The notes under the pieces are model-generated. The model had not been told where the DNA came from and did no database searches. It worked only from the letters and a program-made list of their open reading frames with translations. From an uncultured Eubacteriales bacterium (GTDB lineage: Bacteria > Bacillota > Clostridia > Oscillospirales > Acutalibacteraceae), in NCBI GenBank assembly GCA_934454125.1, contig CAKSFA010000006.1, positions 19,944-83,943 of the forward strand: 64,000 nucleotides of DNA, read 5' to 3'. A program made the position numbers and the translations under genes. Below are positions 41,576-49,610 of this stretch, one piece after another. How positions within the stretch are numbered: the first letter of the stretch is position 1; the number at the start of each line of letters is the position of its first letter.

Positions 41576-42919
41576 GTGGCATTCGACGGACTTGCCGATA
41601 AACTGTCAAACGCATTTAAACGTTTGAAATCAAAAGGAAAGTTAACAGAAGCCGATGTGCGCGAAGCAATGCGAGAGGTACGCCTTGCTTTGTTGGAGGC
41701 AGATGTAAACTACAAAGTGGCAAAAGATTTTACCAATACGGTAACAGAGCGTGCGATTGGCACCCAAGTAATGGAGAGTTTAACACCTGGTCAGATGGTT
41801 GTTAAGATCGTAGATGAAGAACTAACCAACTTGATGGGCGGTCAGGAAGCTAGAATTGTAACTCCACCAAAGCCGCCGACAATTATTATGATGGTGGGCT
41901 TACAAGGTGCCGGTAAAACGACCCATGCAGCAAAGCTGGCAAAGCACTTTAAAAGCAAGGGCAATCGCCCGATGTTGGTTGCGTGTGATATTTACCGGCC
42001 AGCAGCGATCAAGCAGTTACAGGTGGTTGGCGAGCAAGCAGGGGTGCCGGTGTTTGAAAAAGGAGCTCAAACTCCGGTGAGAACCTGTGAAGAAGCCTTA
42101 CGCTATGCCCGCGATTATGGTCACGATGTCATGATTATCGATACGGCGGGTCGTTTACAAATCGATGAGGCGCTGATGGAAGAATTACGCCAAATCAAAG
42201 AGACAATCGGGCCACATGAGATTTTGCTGGTTGTTGACGCTATGACGGGTCAGGAAGCAGTAAATGTTGCCAAAACCTTTGATGAATTACTTGAAATCAG
42301 CGGTGTTATTCTGACAAAACTCGATGGTGATACGCGTGGAGGTGCGGCGCTTTCCATTCGTGCTGTAACGGGTAAACCGATTAAATTTGTTGGTGTTGGA
42401 GAAAAACTTGATAATCTTGAGGTATTTCATCCTGACCGTATGGCATCGCGTATTTTGGGTATGGGTGATGTGTTGACACTCATTGAAGATGCGCAGAATA
42501 AAATCGATGAGAAAGCTGCAGAAGAGGCTGCGCAAAAAATTCTACAGAATAAATTTGATTTGAATGATTTATTGGCACAGTTTGCACAAGTGCGAAAAAT
42601 GGGCCCACTTAAATCGGTCATCTCAAAGTTGCCTGGTATGGATAAACAGCTCAAAGACGTCGATATTGATGATCGTCAGATGGATCGTATGGAAGCGATT
42701 ATTCTTTCTATGACGCAAAAGGAGCGGCAAAAACCAGATATCATCAATCCTTCACGCAAGCGCAGGATTGCTGCGGGCAGTGGTATGCAGGTAGAGGATG
42801 TCAACCGCTTACTCAAGCAATTTGAAACTACACAAAAGATCATGCGGCAAATGCGGGGCAAAAAAGGCAAGCGTCGCCCAATGTCTCTGCCTGGAATGGG
42901 TGGCTTTGGTGGGTTTTAA
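41576..42919 (+). CDS. ffh: Signal recognition particle GTPase Ffh
   Basis: A 447-residue SRP54 protein that directs ribosomes making membrane and secreted proteins to FtsY. N domain (residues 1-85), G domain with GLQGAGKTTHAAKLA (about 106), DTAGRLQID and TKLDGDTRGG, and a Met-rich M domain ending in GMQVEDVNRLLKQFETTQKI and a basic tail. Starts at GTG 41576 after AAAGGGTGAG. Length is typical. Confidence 0.96.
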   Translation: MAFDGLADKLSNAFKRLKSKGKLTEADVREAMREVRLALLEADVNYKVAKDFTNTVTERAIGTQVMESLTPGQMVVKIVDEELTNLMGGQEARIVTPPKPPTIIMMVGLQGAGKTTHAAKLAKHFKSKGNRPMLVACDIYRPAAIKQLQVVGEQAGVPVFEKGAQTPVRTCEEALRYARDYGHDVMIIDTAGRLQIDEALMEELRQIKETIGPHEILLVVDAMTGQEAVNVAKTFDELLEISGVILTKLDGDTRGGAALSIRAVTGKPIKFVGVGEKLDNLEVFHPDRMASRILGMGDVLTLIEDAQNKIDEKAAEEAAQKILQNKFDLNDLLAQFAQVRKMGPLKSVISKLPGMDKQLKDVDIDDRQMDRMEAIILSMTQKERQKPDIINPSRKRRIAAGSGMQVEDVNRLLKQFETTQKIMRQMRGKKGKRRPMSLPGMGGFGGF

Positions 42920-43001
42920 ACCGTTGAAATAATTACGTCGTTCACCAACCCTGTTTGGTAAACATAGATTACTTATTTTTAATTTTTTGGAGGAACAGAA
43001 C

Positions 43002-43244
43002 ATGGCAGTAAAAATCAGACTAAAAAGAATGGGTGCAAAAAAAGCTCCTTTTTATCGTATTGTTGTAGCAGATTCTCGTAGCCCCAGAGATGGCCGCTTC
43101 ATTGAGGAGATTGGCTATTATGATCCGATGAAGGAGCCGAAAGTAGTAAAAGTAGACGGAGATAAGGCAAAAGCCTGGATCGCAAAAGGTGCACAGCCTA
43201 CGGATACCGTAAAAGAGTTGCTTAAAAAACATGGCGTGCTGTAA
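43002..43244 (+). CDS. rpsP: 30S ribosomal protein S16
   Basis: An 80-residue S16: MAVKIRLKRMGAKKAPFYRI, then VADSRSPRDGRFIEEIGYYD. ATG at 43002 follows TTGGAGGAAC. The order ffh-rpsP-khpA-rimM-trmD is a standard Bacillota translation cluster. Confidence 0.97.
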   Translation: MAVKIRLKRMGAKKAPFYRIVVADSRSPRDGRFIEEIGYYDPMKEPKVVKVDGDKAKAWIAKGAQPTDTVKELLKKHGVL

Positions 43245-43264
43245 AATACGGGAGGGACGGATTT

Positions 43265-43501
43265 ATGAAAGATTTATTGTTAACCATGGCAAAAGGCCTG
43301 GTGGAATTTCCGGAACAAGTTACAGTCGAGGTTGCAGACGAGCTAAATACAGACGGTGTTATGGTATATCGCCTTCATGTTGCAGAGAGTGATATGGGTA
43401 GAATTATCGGTAAGCAGGGGCGTATTGCCAAGGCGCTTCGCACAGTAATGTATGCAGTTGCTACACGTAATGGAGAAAAGGTTTCGGTTGAAATTTCGTA
43501 A
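43265..43501 (+). CDS. khpA: KH-domain RNA-binding protein KhpA
   Basis: A 78-residue single KH domain protein (YlqC/KhpA). The RNA-binding loop is MGRIIGKQGRIAKALRTVM. In relatives it pairs with KhpB/Jag and influences cell elongation. GGGAGGG precedes the ATG. A terminator follows, so rimM-trmD may have separate expression. Confidence 0.95.
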   Translation: MKDLLLTMAKGLVEFPEQVTVEVADELNTDGVMVYRLHVAESDMGRIIGKQGRIAKALRTVMYAVATRNGEKVSVEIS

Positions 43502-43510
43502 TATATGCAA

Positions 43511-43543
43511 AAGTTGTAACATTGCTATGTTACAGCTTTTTTT
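43511..43543 (+). terminator. Terminator after khpA
   Basis: AAGTTGTAAC pairs with GTTACAGCTT (one G-T pair), followed by TTTTT. Confidence 0.8.
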
Positions 43544-43582
43544 ATCAGCAAGTATTTGATTTTTGAAGGGAGAAGTGCGAGG

Positions 43583-44101
43583 ATGCCTGGCATGTATTTA
43601 GAGACAGGTAAAATTGTAGGCACACATGGCATTAAAGGAGAGCTACGGGTAGAACCGTGGTGTGATTCTCCTGCGTTTTTAACGCAGTTTGAAACGCTAT
43701 ATGCCAAAAATGGTGCAACTGTGCTCAAGGTGAATTCTGCACGTGTGCACAAAAATATTGTTCTAATGCAGTTGAATGGTGTTACGACCGTTGAGCAAGC
43801 AGACAAACTCCGCGGTACCGTGCTATATATTAACCGTAATGATGTAACGTTGCCGGAGGGTAGGTATTTTATTTCAGATCTGTTGGGGTTGCGCGTCTGT
43901 GATGCGGATAATGCTGAAATCTGTTACGGTAATATTACCGATGTGCTCAAAACCGGAGCGAACGATATTTATCAGGTTACAGATGATGCACAGAAGTGTT
44001 ATCTGATTCCTGTGATTGATGATGTTGTGATAGAAACGGATTTGACGGCTGGTATTGTGCGTATTCGCCCTATGAAAGGGATTTTTGATGATGAGAATTG
44101 A
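43583..44101 (+). CDS. rimM: 16S rRNA processing protein RimM
   Basis: A 172-residue ribosome maturation factor with an N-terminal RimM beta-barrel (GKIVGTHGIKGELRVEPW) and a PRC-barrel C-terminal domain (FISDLLGLRVCDAD ... YLIPVIDDVVIETDLTAG). Either ATG 43583 or ATG 43592 could be the start; 43583 is given, with GAAGGGAG upstream. The last 14 nt overlap trmD, so the two are translationally coupled. Confidence 0.94.
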   Translation: MPGMYLETGKIVGTHGIKGELRVEPWCDSPAFLTQFETLYAKNGATVLKVNSARVHKNIVLMQLNGVTTVEQADKLRGTVLYINRNDVTLPEGRYFISDLLGLRVCDADNAEICYGNITDVLKTGANDIYQVTDDAQKCYLIPVIDDVVIETDLTAGIVRIRPMKGIFDDEN

Positions 44102-44846
44102 TTTTTTAACCCTTTTTCCAGAAATGTGCCAAACGGTTATGAACGAAAGTATCATCGGCCGGGCCCAAAAAAAAGGCGCAGTGCAAGTATGTTTTCATCA
44201 AATTCGTGATTATGCCAACAATAAGCACAACCGCGTGGATGATCCACCGTTTGGCGGTGGAATGGGGATGCTTTTGCGTGCAGAACCATTGGCATTGTGT
44301 ATAGATAATCTTATCGCTTCTCTTGGTAAAAAGCCGTATCTGGTTTATATGTCTCCTTTGGGCAGTGTGTTGACTCAACAAAAAGCTGTTGAATTGTCTC
44401 AAGAAGATAACCTGGCTATTTTGTGTGGGCATTATGAGGGGATTGATGAGCGCATTATTGAGTTGTATGTTGATGAACAAATTTCAATTGGGGACTATGT
44501 GCTGACAGGAGGAGAACTGCCGGCGCTGGTCTTGGCAGATGCTGTTTGCCGCATGCTGCCGCAAGTATTATCTGACAATGTTTGTTTTGAAGAGGAAAGC
44601 CATTATAATGGTTTGCTGGAATATCCGCAGTATACCCGGCCTGCTGACTTTCGAGGTGAATCGGTACCAGAGATTTTGCTCTCTGGTCATCATGCCAATA
44701 TTGCTACATGGCGGAGACAACAATCACTGCTGCGCACAGCACAAAACCGCCCGGATTTGTTGAAAAAAGCTGCTGAAAGTGGTCTTTTAACTACCGAAGA
44801 TTTATTGTATTTGTCTGATTTGGGTTATCATTTGTTAGAAAAGTAG
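44088..44846 (+). CDS. trmD: tRNA (guanine-N1-)-methyltransferase TrmD
   Basis: A 252-residue SPOUT methyltransferase making m1G37 in tRNAs, which prevents frameshifting. Signatures: MRIDFLTLFPEM at the start, DDPPFGGGMGMLLRAEPL, the knotted SAM site CGHYEGIDERIIE and SIGDYVLTGGELPALV. ATG at 44088 lies 7 nt after AAAGGG; ATG 44091 is an equal alternative. Length normal. Confidence 0.96.
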   Translation: MMRIDFLTLFPEMCQTVMNESIIGRAQKKGAVQVCFHQIRDYANNKHNRVDDPPFGGGMGMLLRAEPLALCIDNLIASLGKKPYLVYMSPLGSVLTQQKAVELSQEDNLAILCGHYEGIDERIIELYVDEQISIGDYVLTGGELPALVLADAVCRMLPQVLSDNVCFEEESHYNGLLEYPQYTRPADFRGESVPEILLSGHHANIATWRRQQSLLRTAQNRPDLLKKAAESGLLTTEDLLYLSDLGYHLLEK

Positions 44847-44862
44847 ACAGTGGATTCTAAAA

Positions 44863-44948
44863 TTTTGCACAACCTAATTATTGGATTGTCAAAAATTTTC
44901 CACAATTTTGTCATTATGCACAAAGGATACCGTTTGGCAATTTGCACA
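44863..44948 (+). promoter_or_regulatory. Cluster of DnaA-box matches between trmD and ptsH
   Basis: Three exact matches to TTWTNCACA, all on the + strand: TTTTGCACA (44863-44871), TTTTCCACA (44896-44904), TTATGCACA (44914-44922), plus ATTTGCACA (44940-44948) with one mismatch. They lie in a 269-bp intergenic region with no other function beyond the ptsH promoter. DnaA binding is inferred. Confidence 0.55.
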
Positions 44949-44992
44949 ATAGGTCATCGAGCCAAATTTTTAAAAATCTTCTACCTCTTTCC

Positions 44993-45020
44993 TTGACGAG
45001 ATTTTGAATTGTGATATAAT
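44993..45020 (+). promoter_or_regulatory. Predicted promoter of ptsH
   Basis: TTGACG at 44993-44998, 16-nt spacer, perfect TATAAT at 45015-45020 with a TG extension (TGATATAAT). Confidence 0.8.
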
Positions 45021-45046
45021 AGTTCTGTCTGAATAGGAATATAAGC

Positions 45047-45060
45047 TGCAAACGCTTGCA
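45047..45060. promoter_or_regulatory. cre-like palindrome in the ptsH leader
   Basis: TGCAAACGCTTGCA, close to the CcpA cre consensus TGWAANCGNTNWCA with C/G changes at the inner outer-half positions. It lies about 27 nt after the -10 box. It can also fold as a small hairpin, so the protein-binding reading is uncertain. Confidence 0.45.
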
Positions 45061-45115
45061 ATCTTTCATATATTTTCAGCTTTTTATTATGTAAATTTTA
45101 GGAGTGAACAAGCAT

Positions 45116-45379
45116 ATGTATGTCAAAGAAGTGGTAGTGCAAAATCAAGTAGGACTGCACGCGCGTCCGGCAACTTTTTTCATTCAAAAGGCAAATGAAT
45201 ATAAATCCTCTATCTGGGTAGAAAAGGAAGAGCGTCGTGTAAACGCTAAAAGTTTGTTGGGAGTACTTTCTCTGGGCATCGTTGGTGGCACGGCAATTCG
45301 TATCATTGCAGATGGAGCGGATGAACAAGCAGCGGTTGACAGTTTGGTAGACTTGGTCAAATCCGGATTTACAGAATAA
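45116..45379 (+). CDS. ptsH: HPr-family phosphocarrier protein
   Basis: An 87-residue HPr: VGLHARPATFFIQKANEYKS carries the phosphorylatable His (about residue 15), and the regulatory-Ser region NAKSLLGVLSLGI (about residue 46) is kept, so the protein could serve both PTS sugar transport and CcpA signalling. ATG at 45116 follows AGGAGTG. It stands alone, without ptsI next to it, as is common in Clostridia, and has its own promoter and terminator. Confidence 0.92.
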   Translation: MYVKEVVVQNQVGLHARPATFFIQKANEYKSSIWVEKEERRVNAKSLLGVLSLGIVGGTAIRIIADGADEQAAVDSLVDLVKSGFTE

Positions 45380-45393
45380 TTACAAAAGCCAAT

Positions 45394-45420
45394 GCACCGT
45401 GGGTTTGCGGTGCTTTTTTT
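45394..45420 (+). terminator. Terminator of ptsH
   Basis: GCACCG pairs with CGGTGC, followed by TTTTTTT. Confidence 0.8.
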
Positions 45421-45450
45421 ATGTAACGGTGTCGAAAAAGGGAGAGCAAT

Positions 45451-47316
45451 ATGGAGATGCGTTTACAACATTTAAGAAAAAAAGCCATGAGACTTCCGTT
45501 GCAGCCTGGTGTTTATATCATGAAAGACAAAGCGGGACACGTGATTTATGTTGGCAAGGCAAAAGCACTGAAGAACCGTGTGAGCCAATATTTTGGATCA
45601 GAAAAAAATCATGATGAAAAGGTGCGCCAAATGGTTGCGCATGTGCAAGATTTCACCTTTATTGTTACAGACAGTGAATTTGAAGCGCTGGTATTGGAAT
45701 GTAGTTTTATCAAACAATACCGGCCTAAATATAACATTTTGCTAAAAGATGATAAAGGGTATCATTATATTAAAATCACAAATGATGCCTGGCCGCGCAT
45801 TGAAGCGGCCAAGCAAAAGTTGGATGATGGAGGAACTTATATTGGCCCCTTTGTAAGTTCGTGGACTGTGAAGCAAGCTGTTGATGAAGCGGTCAAGATT
45901 TTTAAGCTTCCGGTCTGTAACCGTAAGTTTCCCCAAGAGATTGGCAAAGGACGGCCTTGTCTGAATTATTATATTAAGCAGTGTTGTGGGCCGTGTATCG
46001 GTACTGTCAGCGAGAAAGAGTACCGCGAAATGGTGCAAGAAGCAGAGGATTTTTTACGCGGTGGGAGTGCATCTTCTCTCAAGGCACTTACCCAGCGTAT
46101 GGAACAGGCGGCAGAGACGATGGAGTTTGAAAAGGCTGCTCGTCTGCGTGACCGCATTGCGGCTATCCAAAAAATCAGTGAACGGCAGAAAGTTGTGTGC
46201 AGCAAAACGCCAGAACAAGATGTGTTTGCGTTGGTGCAGAGCGGTGGAAGTCATGGTACGGCTGCGGCTTGTTTTGAGGTCTTTCGTTTTGCTCAGGGTA
46301 GATTATATGACCAGGAAACCTTTTTGCTGGGAGAGACCGGTTTGGCAAAGCATGCTCGCACAGAGTTTTTAGAGCGGTATTATTCAATGCGTGACCGGGT
46401 TCCACCTCACATTTTGCTTGATGGTGAGGTGGAGGATGTTCAATTACTGCAGGAATGGCTCTCAGCCCAACGTGGGAAGAAAGTTACGATTGCTGTACCA
46501 AAAATCGGAGAACAGGCAAAGCTGGTTGAAATGTGCCGTAACAATGCTGCCGAAAAACTGGCGCAAAGCAGAATGCAAAATGGCAGAGAGACCTCTGCTC
46601 TGGACGAGCTGGGGCGACTGCTTGGACTAGCTACTCCACCTGCCTATATTGAAGCGTATGATATTTCCCATCAGTCTGGTGTTGATAATGTTGGGGGAAT
46701 GGTAGTGTTTGAGTATGGTAGGCCACTAAAATCAGCTTACCGCAAGTTTAAAATCAAAGGTTTTGCCGGTCAGGATGATTATGCCTCTATGGCGGAGGTA
46801 TTGCAACGACGTTTTGAAGAGTACCAAACGCATCAGGAAAGTGGCGTTGGTTTTGGTCGTTTGCCAGATTTGATCTTGCTGGATGGTGGCAAAGGACAGA
46901 TTTCTGCAGTAGAACCAATATTGGAGCAGTTTGGTTTGCCGATTCCGTTGTTTGGCATGGTCAAAGATGATAAACATAAGACGCGCGCTATTGCTAAAAA
47001 TGGCGGAGAGATTTCGATTGTATCCAAGCGTGCAGCGTTTACGCTCATCTCTACCATTCAAGAAGAGGTGCACCGTTTTGCAATTGGTTATCATCGGCAG
47101 CTGCGCAAAAAAAATACACTTCAAACCCAGTTAACACAAATTCCTGGGATAGGGAATACGCGGGCGATTGCTTTGCTACGGCACTTTAAAACGATTACTG
47201 CAATTCAGGCGGCCTCTCTGGAAGATCTGCAAAATGTACGTGGTATGAGTAAAACAGCGGCTCAGGCAGTATATGCTTATTTTCAAAATGAAGAAGAATT
47301 CGCTGACAACACTTGA
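45451..47316 (+). CDS. uvrC: Excinuclease ABC subunit C
   Basis: A 621-residue UvrC, which makes the two incisions in nucleotide excision repair. N-terminal GIY-YIG nuclease (LQPGVYIMKDKAGHVIYVGK), a Cys-rich segment (CLNYYIKQCCGPC), UVR domain (MEQAAETMEFEKAARLRDRI), RNase H-like nuclease (IEAYDISHQSGVDNVGGMV; DLILLDGGKGQISA) and a C-terminal helix-hairpin-helix (IPGIGNTRAIALLRHFKTI). GGGAGAG precedes the ATG. Length typical. Confidence 0.96.
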   Translation: MEMRLQHLRKKAMRLPLQPGVYIMKDKAGHVIYVGKAKALKNRVSQYFGSEKNHDEKVRQMVAHVQDFTFIVTDSEFEALVLECSFIKQYRPKYNILLKDDKGYHYIKITNDAWPRIEAAKQKLDDGGTYIGPFVSSWTVKQAVDEAVKIFKLPVCNRKFPQEIGKGRPCLNYYIKQCCGPCIGTVSEKEYREMVQEAEDFLRGGSASSLKALTQRMEQAAETMEFEKAARLRDRIAAIQKISERQKVVCSKTPEQDVFALVQSGGSHGTAAACFEVFRFAQGRLYDQETFLLGETGLAKHARTEFLERYYSMRDRVPPHILLDGEVEDVQLLQEWLSAQRGKKVTIAVPKIGEQAKLVEMCRNNAAEKLAQSRMQNGRETSALDELGRLLGLATPPAYIEAYDISHQSGVDNVGGMVVFEYGRPLKSAYRKFKIKGFAGQDDYASMAEVLQRRFEEYQTHQESGVGFGRLPDLILLDGGKGQISAVEPILEQFGLPIPLFGMVKDDKHKTRAIAKNGGEISIVSKRAAFTLISTIQEEVHRFAIGYHRQLRKKNTLQTQLTQIPGIGNTRAIALLRHFKTITAIQAASLEDLQNVRGMSKTAAQAVYAYFQNEEEFADNT

Positions 47317-47390
47317 CAGGCTCTGTATAAAAATGAGATAATACTACACAAAAGTACATCAAACGTACACGCAGTAAGGCGGTGTAACAA

Positions 47391-47942
47391 ATGCGTATCA
47401 TTACAGGTAGTGCGCGGGGCGCAAAACTGTCCGCATTGCAGGGAGAAGATGTTCGCCCTACAGCAGATCGTGTCAAACAGGCGTTGTTTAACATTGTGCA
47501 GTTTCAGGTTCAGGGCAGAGCTGTTTTGGATCTGTTTGCTGGCTCTGGTCAGTTGGGGTTGGAGGCTGTTAGCCGTGGTGCACGCTGTGCCGTGTTGGTA
47601 GATGCTGATCGACGTGCGATTGATGTGATTACAGCAAATGCAAAGCATACTGGTCTTGCACAACAGGTGCGGATTCAGCATATGGATTATCAAAGCTATT
47701 TGCTCAAACACGACACGTTGTTTGATTTGGCGTTTCTTGATCCGCCGTATCGCCAGGGCATTTTGCAACAGGCACTGCCGCTTACCGCTGCGGTGATGAA
47801 TGAAGGCGGAGTGATATTGTGTGAGCACGCTGCGGATGAAGATTTGCCCGAGTCTGCAGGGGATTTTCTCAAGCGTCGTTCTTATCGGTATGGCAAAATA
47901 ATGCTCACAGTCTATGAGCATAGAAATGTGGTGGAAGCATGA
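47391..47942 (+). CDS. rsmD: 16S rRNA (guanine966-N2)-methyltransferase RsmD
   Basis: A 183-residue SAM methyltransferase. MRIITGSARGAKLSA at the start, PTADRVKQALFNIV, the SAM loop VLDLFAGSGQLGLEAVSRGA and the catalytic LDPPYRQG are all RsmD hallmarks. Overlaps coaD by 4 nt (ATGA), the common rsmD-coaD pair. Confidence 0.95.
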   Translation: MRIITGSARGAKLSALQGEDVRPTADRVKQALFNIVQFQVQGRAVLDLFAGSGQLGLEAVSRGARCAVLVDADRRAIDVITANAKHTGLAQQVRIQHMDYQSYLLKHDTLFDLAFLDPPYRQGILQQALPLTAAVMNEGGVILCEHAADEDLPESAGDFLKRRSYRYGKIMLTVYEHRNVVEA

Positions 47943-48433
47943 AGATAGCAGTTTGCCCAGGCAGTTTTGATCCGGTTACATTAGGTCATATGGATATTAT
48001 TGAGCGCGCAACAAAAATTTTTGGTAAAGTGATTGTTGCTGTGCTCAACAATCCGGCAAAAAAAACCAGTTTTACTGTACAGGAGCGGACTGCATTGCTT
48101 ACACGAGCTACAGCGCATCTTCCGGCTGTGCAGGTTGATTCTTTCGAGGGACTGCTGGCGGATTATGCAAAGCTTTGTCATGCTGATGCTATCGTCAAAG
48201 GGTTACGTGCACTTTCTGACTTTGAATATGAGTTTCAGATGGCGCTCACCAATAAAAAGCTAAATCGTGATCTGGAGACGGTGTTTCTTACCACCAGTTC
48301 GGACAACATGTTCCTCAGTTCCAGTGTTGTCAAAGATATTGCACGTTTTGGTGGCGATATTTCTGGCTTAGTTCCCGGTTGCATTTTAAATGATATTCAG
48401 CAAAGATTATACTATAAAAAAGATGAATTCTAG
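47939..48433 (+). CDS. coaD: Phosphopantetheine adenylyltransferase
   Basis: A 164-residue nucleotidyltransferase of coenzyme A synthesis (4'-phosphopantetheine + ATP to dephospho-CoA). CPGSFDPVTLGHMDIIERA contains the TxGH nucleotide site; later GLRALSDFEYEFQMALTN and TTSSDNMFLSSSVVKDIA (ISSSxVR-type signature) are characteristic. Start overlaps the end of rsmD. Confidence 0.96.
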   Translation: MKIAVCPGSFDPVTLGHMDIIERATKIFGKVIVAVLNNPAKKTSFTVQERTALLTRATAHLPAVQVDSFEGLLADYAKLCHADAIVKGLRALSDFEYEFQMALTNKKLNRDLETVFLTTSSDNMFLSSSVVKDIARFGGDISGLVPGCILNDIQQRLYYKKDEF

Positions 48434-48444
48434 GAGGAAGCATA

Positions 48445-48918
48445 ATGAGTCAGGCAACGGTAGAAGAATTAATTGAAGAGCTTTACGCTTTGGTAGAAAA
48501 GGCAGTGCGCCTGCCATTGTCCGGTGGCAGAACGATGATAGATGGCGATGAGGTGCGCGCAATTTTAGATGAAATGCGCGATAATCTTCCTCAAGAGACC
48601 CGTCAGGCACGTGCCATTGTGGCAGATCGTACGCAAATTTTAAACGATGCCAAAAAAGAAGCGGAAGGTATCATTCAGACCGCGCAGGAGCGTGCGCAAA
48701 AGCTCATTAGCCAGGATGAGATTACAAAACATGCCCAGGCGAAAGCAACTGAGATGCTGGCACAAACACAGGGTCGCCTGAAAGATATGAAGCGTGCTTC
48801 TAATGAATATCTTGATGATTTGCTTAAGCGCACTGAAGATTCGATTACCAGTAGCCTCAATGAGTTGCGCCAGACTCGACAGAATATCCGAGCCTCAATG
48901 CGATCAGGACAAAATTAA
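48445..48918 (+). CDS. Coiled-coil protein, DivIVA/ATPase-subunit-like, function unknown
   Basis: A 157-residue, highly charged, Gln/Glu/Arg-rich protein predicted to be one long helix from about residue 45 on, with a short N-terminal helix pair (VEELIEELYALVEKAVRLPL, then GRTMIDGDEVRAILDEMRD). The second part, with an I-D-x-D-E-V motif, resembles the start of DivIVA-like proteins and of proteins loosely annotated as V-type ATPase subunit E/H-like in Clostridia, where such a gene often follows coaD. No enzyme motif is present. TAGGAGG precedes the ATG; a strong terminator follows. Function not known. Confidence 0.7.
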   Translation: MSQATVEELIEELYALVEKAVRLPLSGGRTMIDGDEVRAILDEMRDNLPQETRQARAIVADRTQILNDAKKEAEGIIQTAQERAQKLISQDEITKHAQAKATEMLAQTQGRLKDMKRASNEYLDDLLKRTEDSITSSLNELRQTRQNIRASMRSGQN

Positions 48919-48965
48919 AAAAATTTAAAAATGAATAAAACGTAAATATTTTATGAAAAATTTCG

Positions 48966-49000
48966 AGCAGGCCACTAGATATAGTGGTCTGCTTTTTTTT
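48966..49000 (+). terminator. Terminator of the uvrC/rsmD-coaD block
   Basis: AGCAGGCCACTA pairs with TAGTGGTCTGCT (one G-T pair), followed by TTTTTTT. Confidence 0.92.
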
Positions 49001-49067
49001 GACTCTATATAAGCGGTTTTTTAGAATGTATTTTTTTACCATCCTGGTTTTCCTGATAAAAATCCCC

Positions 49068-49096
49068 TTGCATTTCTTGCAATCATTGATTATAAT
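49068..49096 (+). promoter_or_regulatory. Predicted promoter of the dcw cluster (mraZ)
   Basis: TTGCAT at 49068-49073, 17-nt spacer, perfect TATAAT at 49091-49096. Confidence 0.75.
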
Positions 49097-49104
49097 CGGA
49101 GTAT

Positions 49105-49131
49105 AAAGTGGTGAAAGGTGGGGGAAAGTAG
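49105..49131 (+). promoter_or_regulatory. Putative MraZ boxes
   Basis: Three direct repeats, AAAGTGG (49105), AAAGGTGG (49114) and AAAGTAG (49125), spaced 9 and 11 bp, lie just after the -10 box and upstream of mraZ. MraZ is known to bind short GTGG/TGGG direct repeats ahead of its own gene, so autoregulation is likely. Confidence 0.6.
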
Positions 49132-49178
49132 TTCCTTGTGGTATAACAGGGGGTGCTAAGCCCTGAAAGTGACAGATT

Positions 49179-49598
49179 ATGTTGATTGGAGAATACCAAC
49201 ATAATATTGACGTGAAAAACCGCGTTATTGTTCCGGCTAAGTTTCGTGAAGACTTAGGCGAGCGTTTTTATGTCACAAAAGGGCTGGACGGTTGCTTATT
49301 TGTTCTCTCTGAGCAGGGGTGGCAAGACCTGCAGGAAAAAATCGTGGCAATGCCAATTTCCAAGGCGCGTCAACTTCAACGCTTTTTCTTTTCTGGTGCA
49401 GCGGAGGTGGAACCGGACAAGCAGGGGAGGATTTTAATTCCCCAGTCTCTACGAGAATACGCAAGCATCGAAAAGGATGTTACCTTCATTGGAACTGGTG
49501 GGAGAGCAGAAATCTGGGGCACTGAGCGTTGGGCACAGTTTAACTCTGATTTAACAGAAGACAGCATTGCGGAAGCAATGGATGCCCTGGAATTTTAA
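49179..49598 (+). CDS. mraZ: Transcriptional regulator MraZ
   Basis: A 139-residue AbrB-fold protein with two MraZ repeats: GEYQHNIDVKNRVIVPAKFR in the first and EPDKQGRILIPQSLREYASI in the second, each with the DxxGRxxxP-type motif. It represses or tunes the dcw cluster through repeats near its own promoter. It is the first gene of the cluster, followed by rsmH. Confidence 0.95.
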   Translation: MLIGEYQHNIDVKNRVIVPAKFREDLGERFYVTKGLDGCLFVLSEQGWQDLQEKIVAMPISKARQLQRFFFSGAAEVEPDKQGRILIPQSLREYASIEKDVTFIGTGGRAEIWGTERWAQFNSDLTEDSIAEAMDALEF

Positions 49599-49610
49599 AT
49601 GGAGGTTTCC

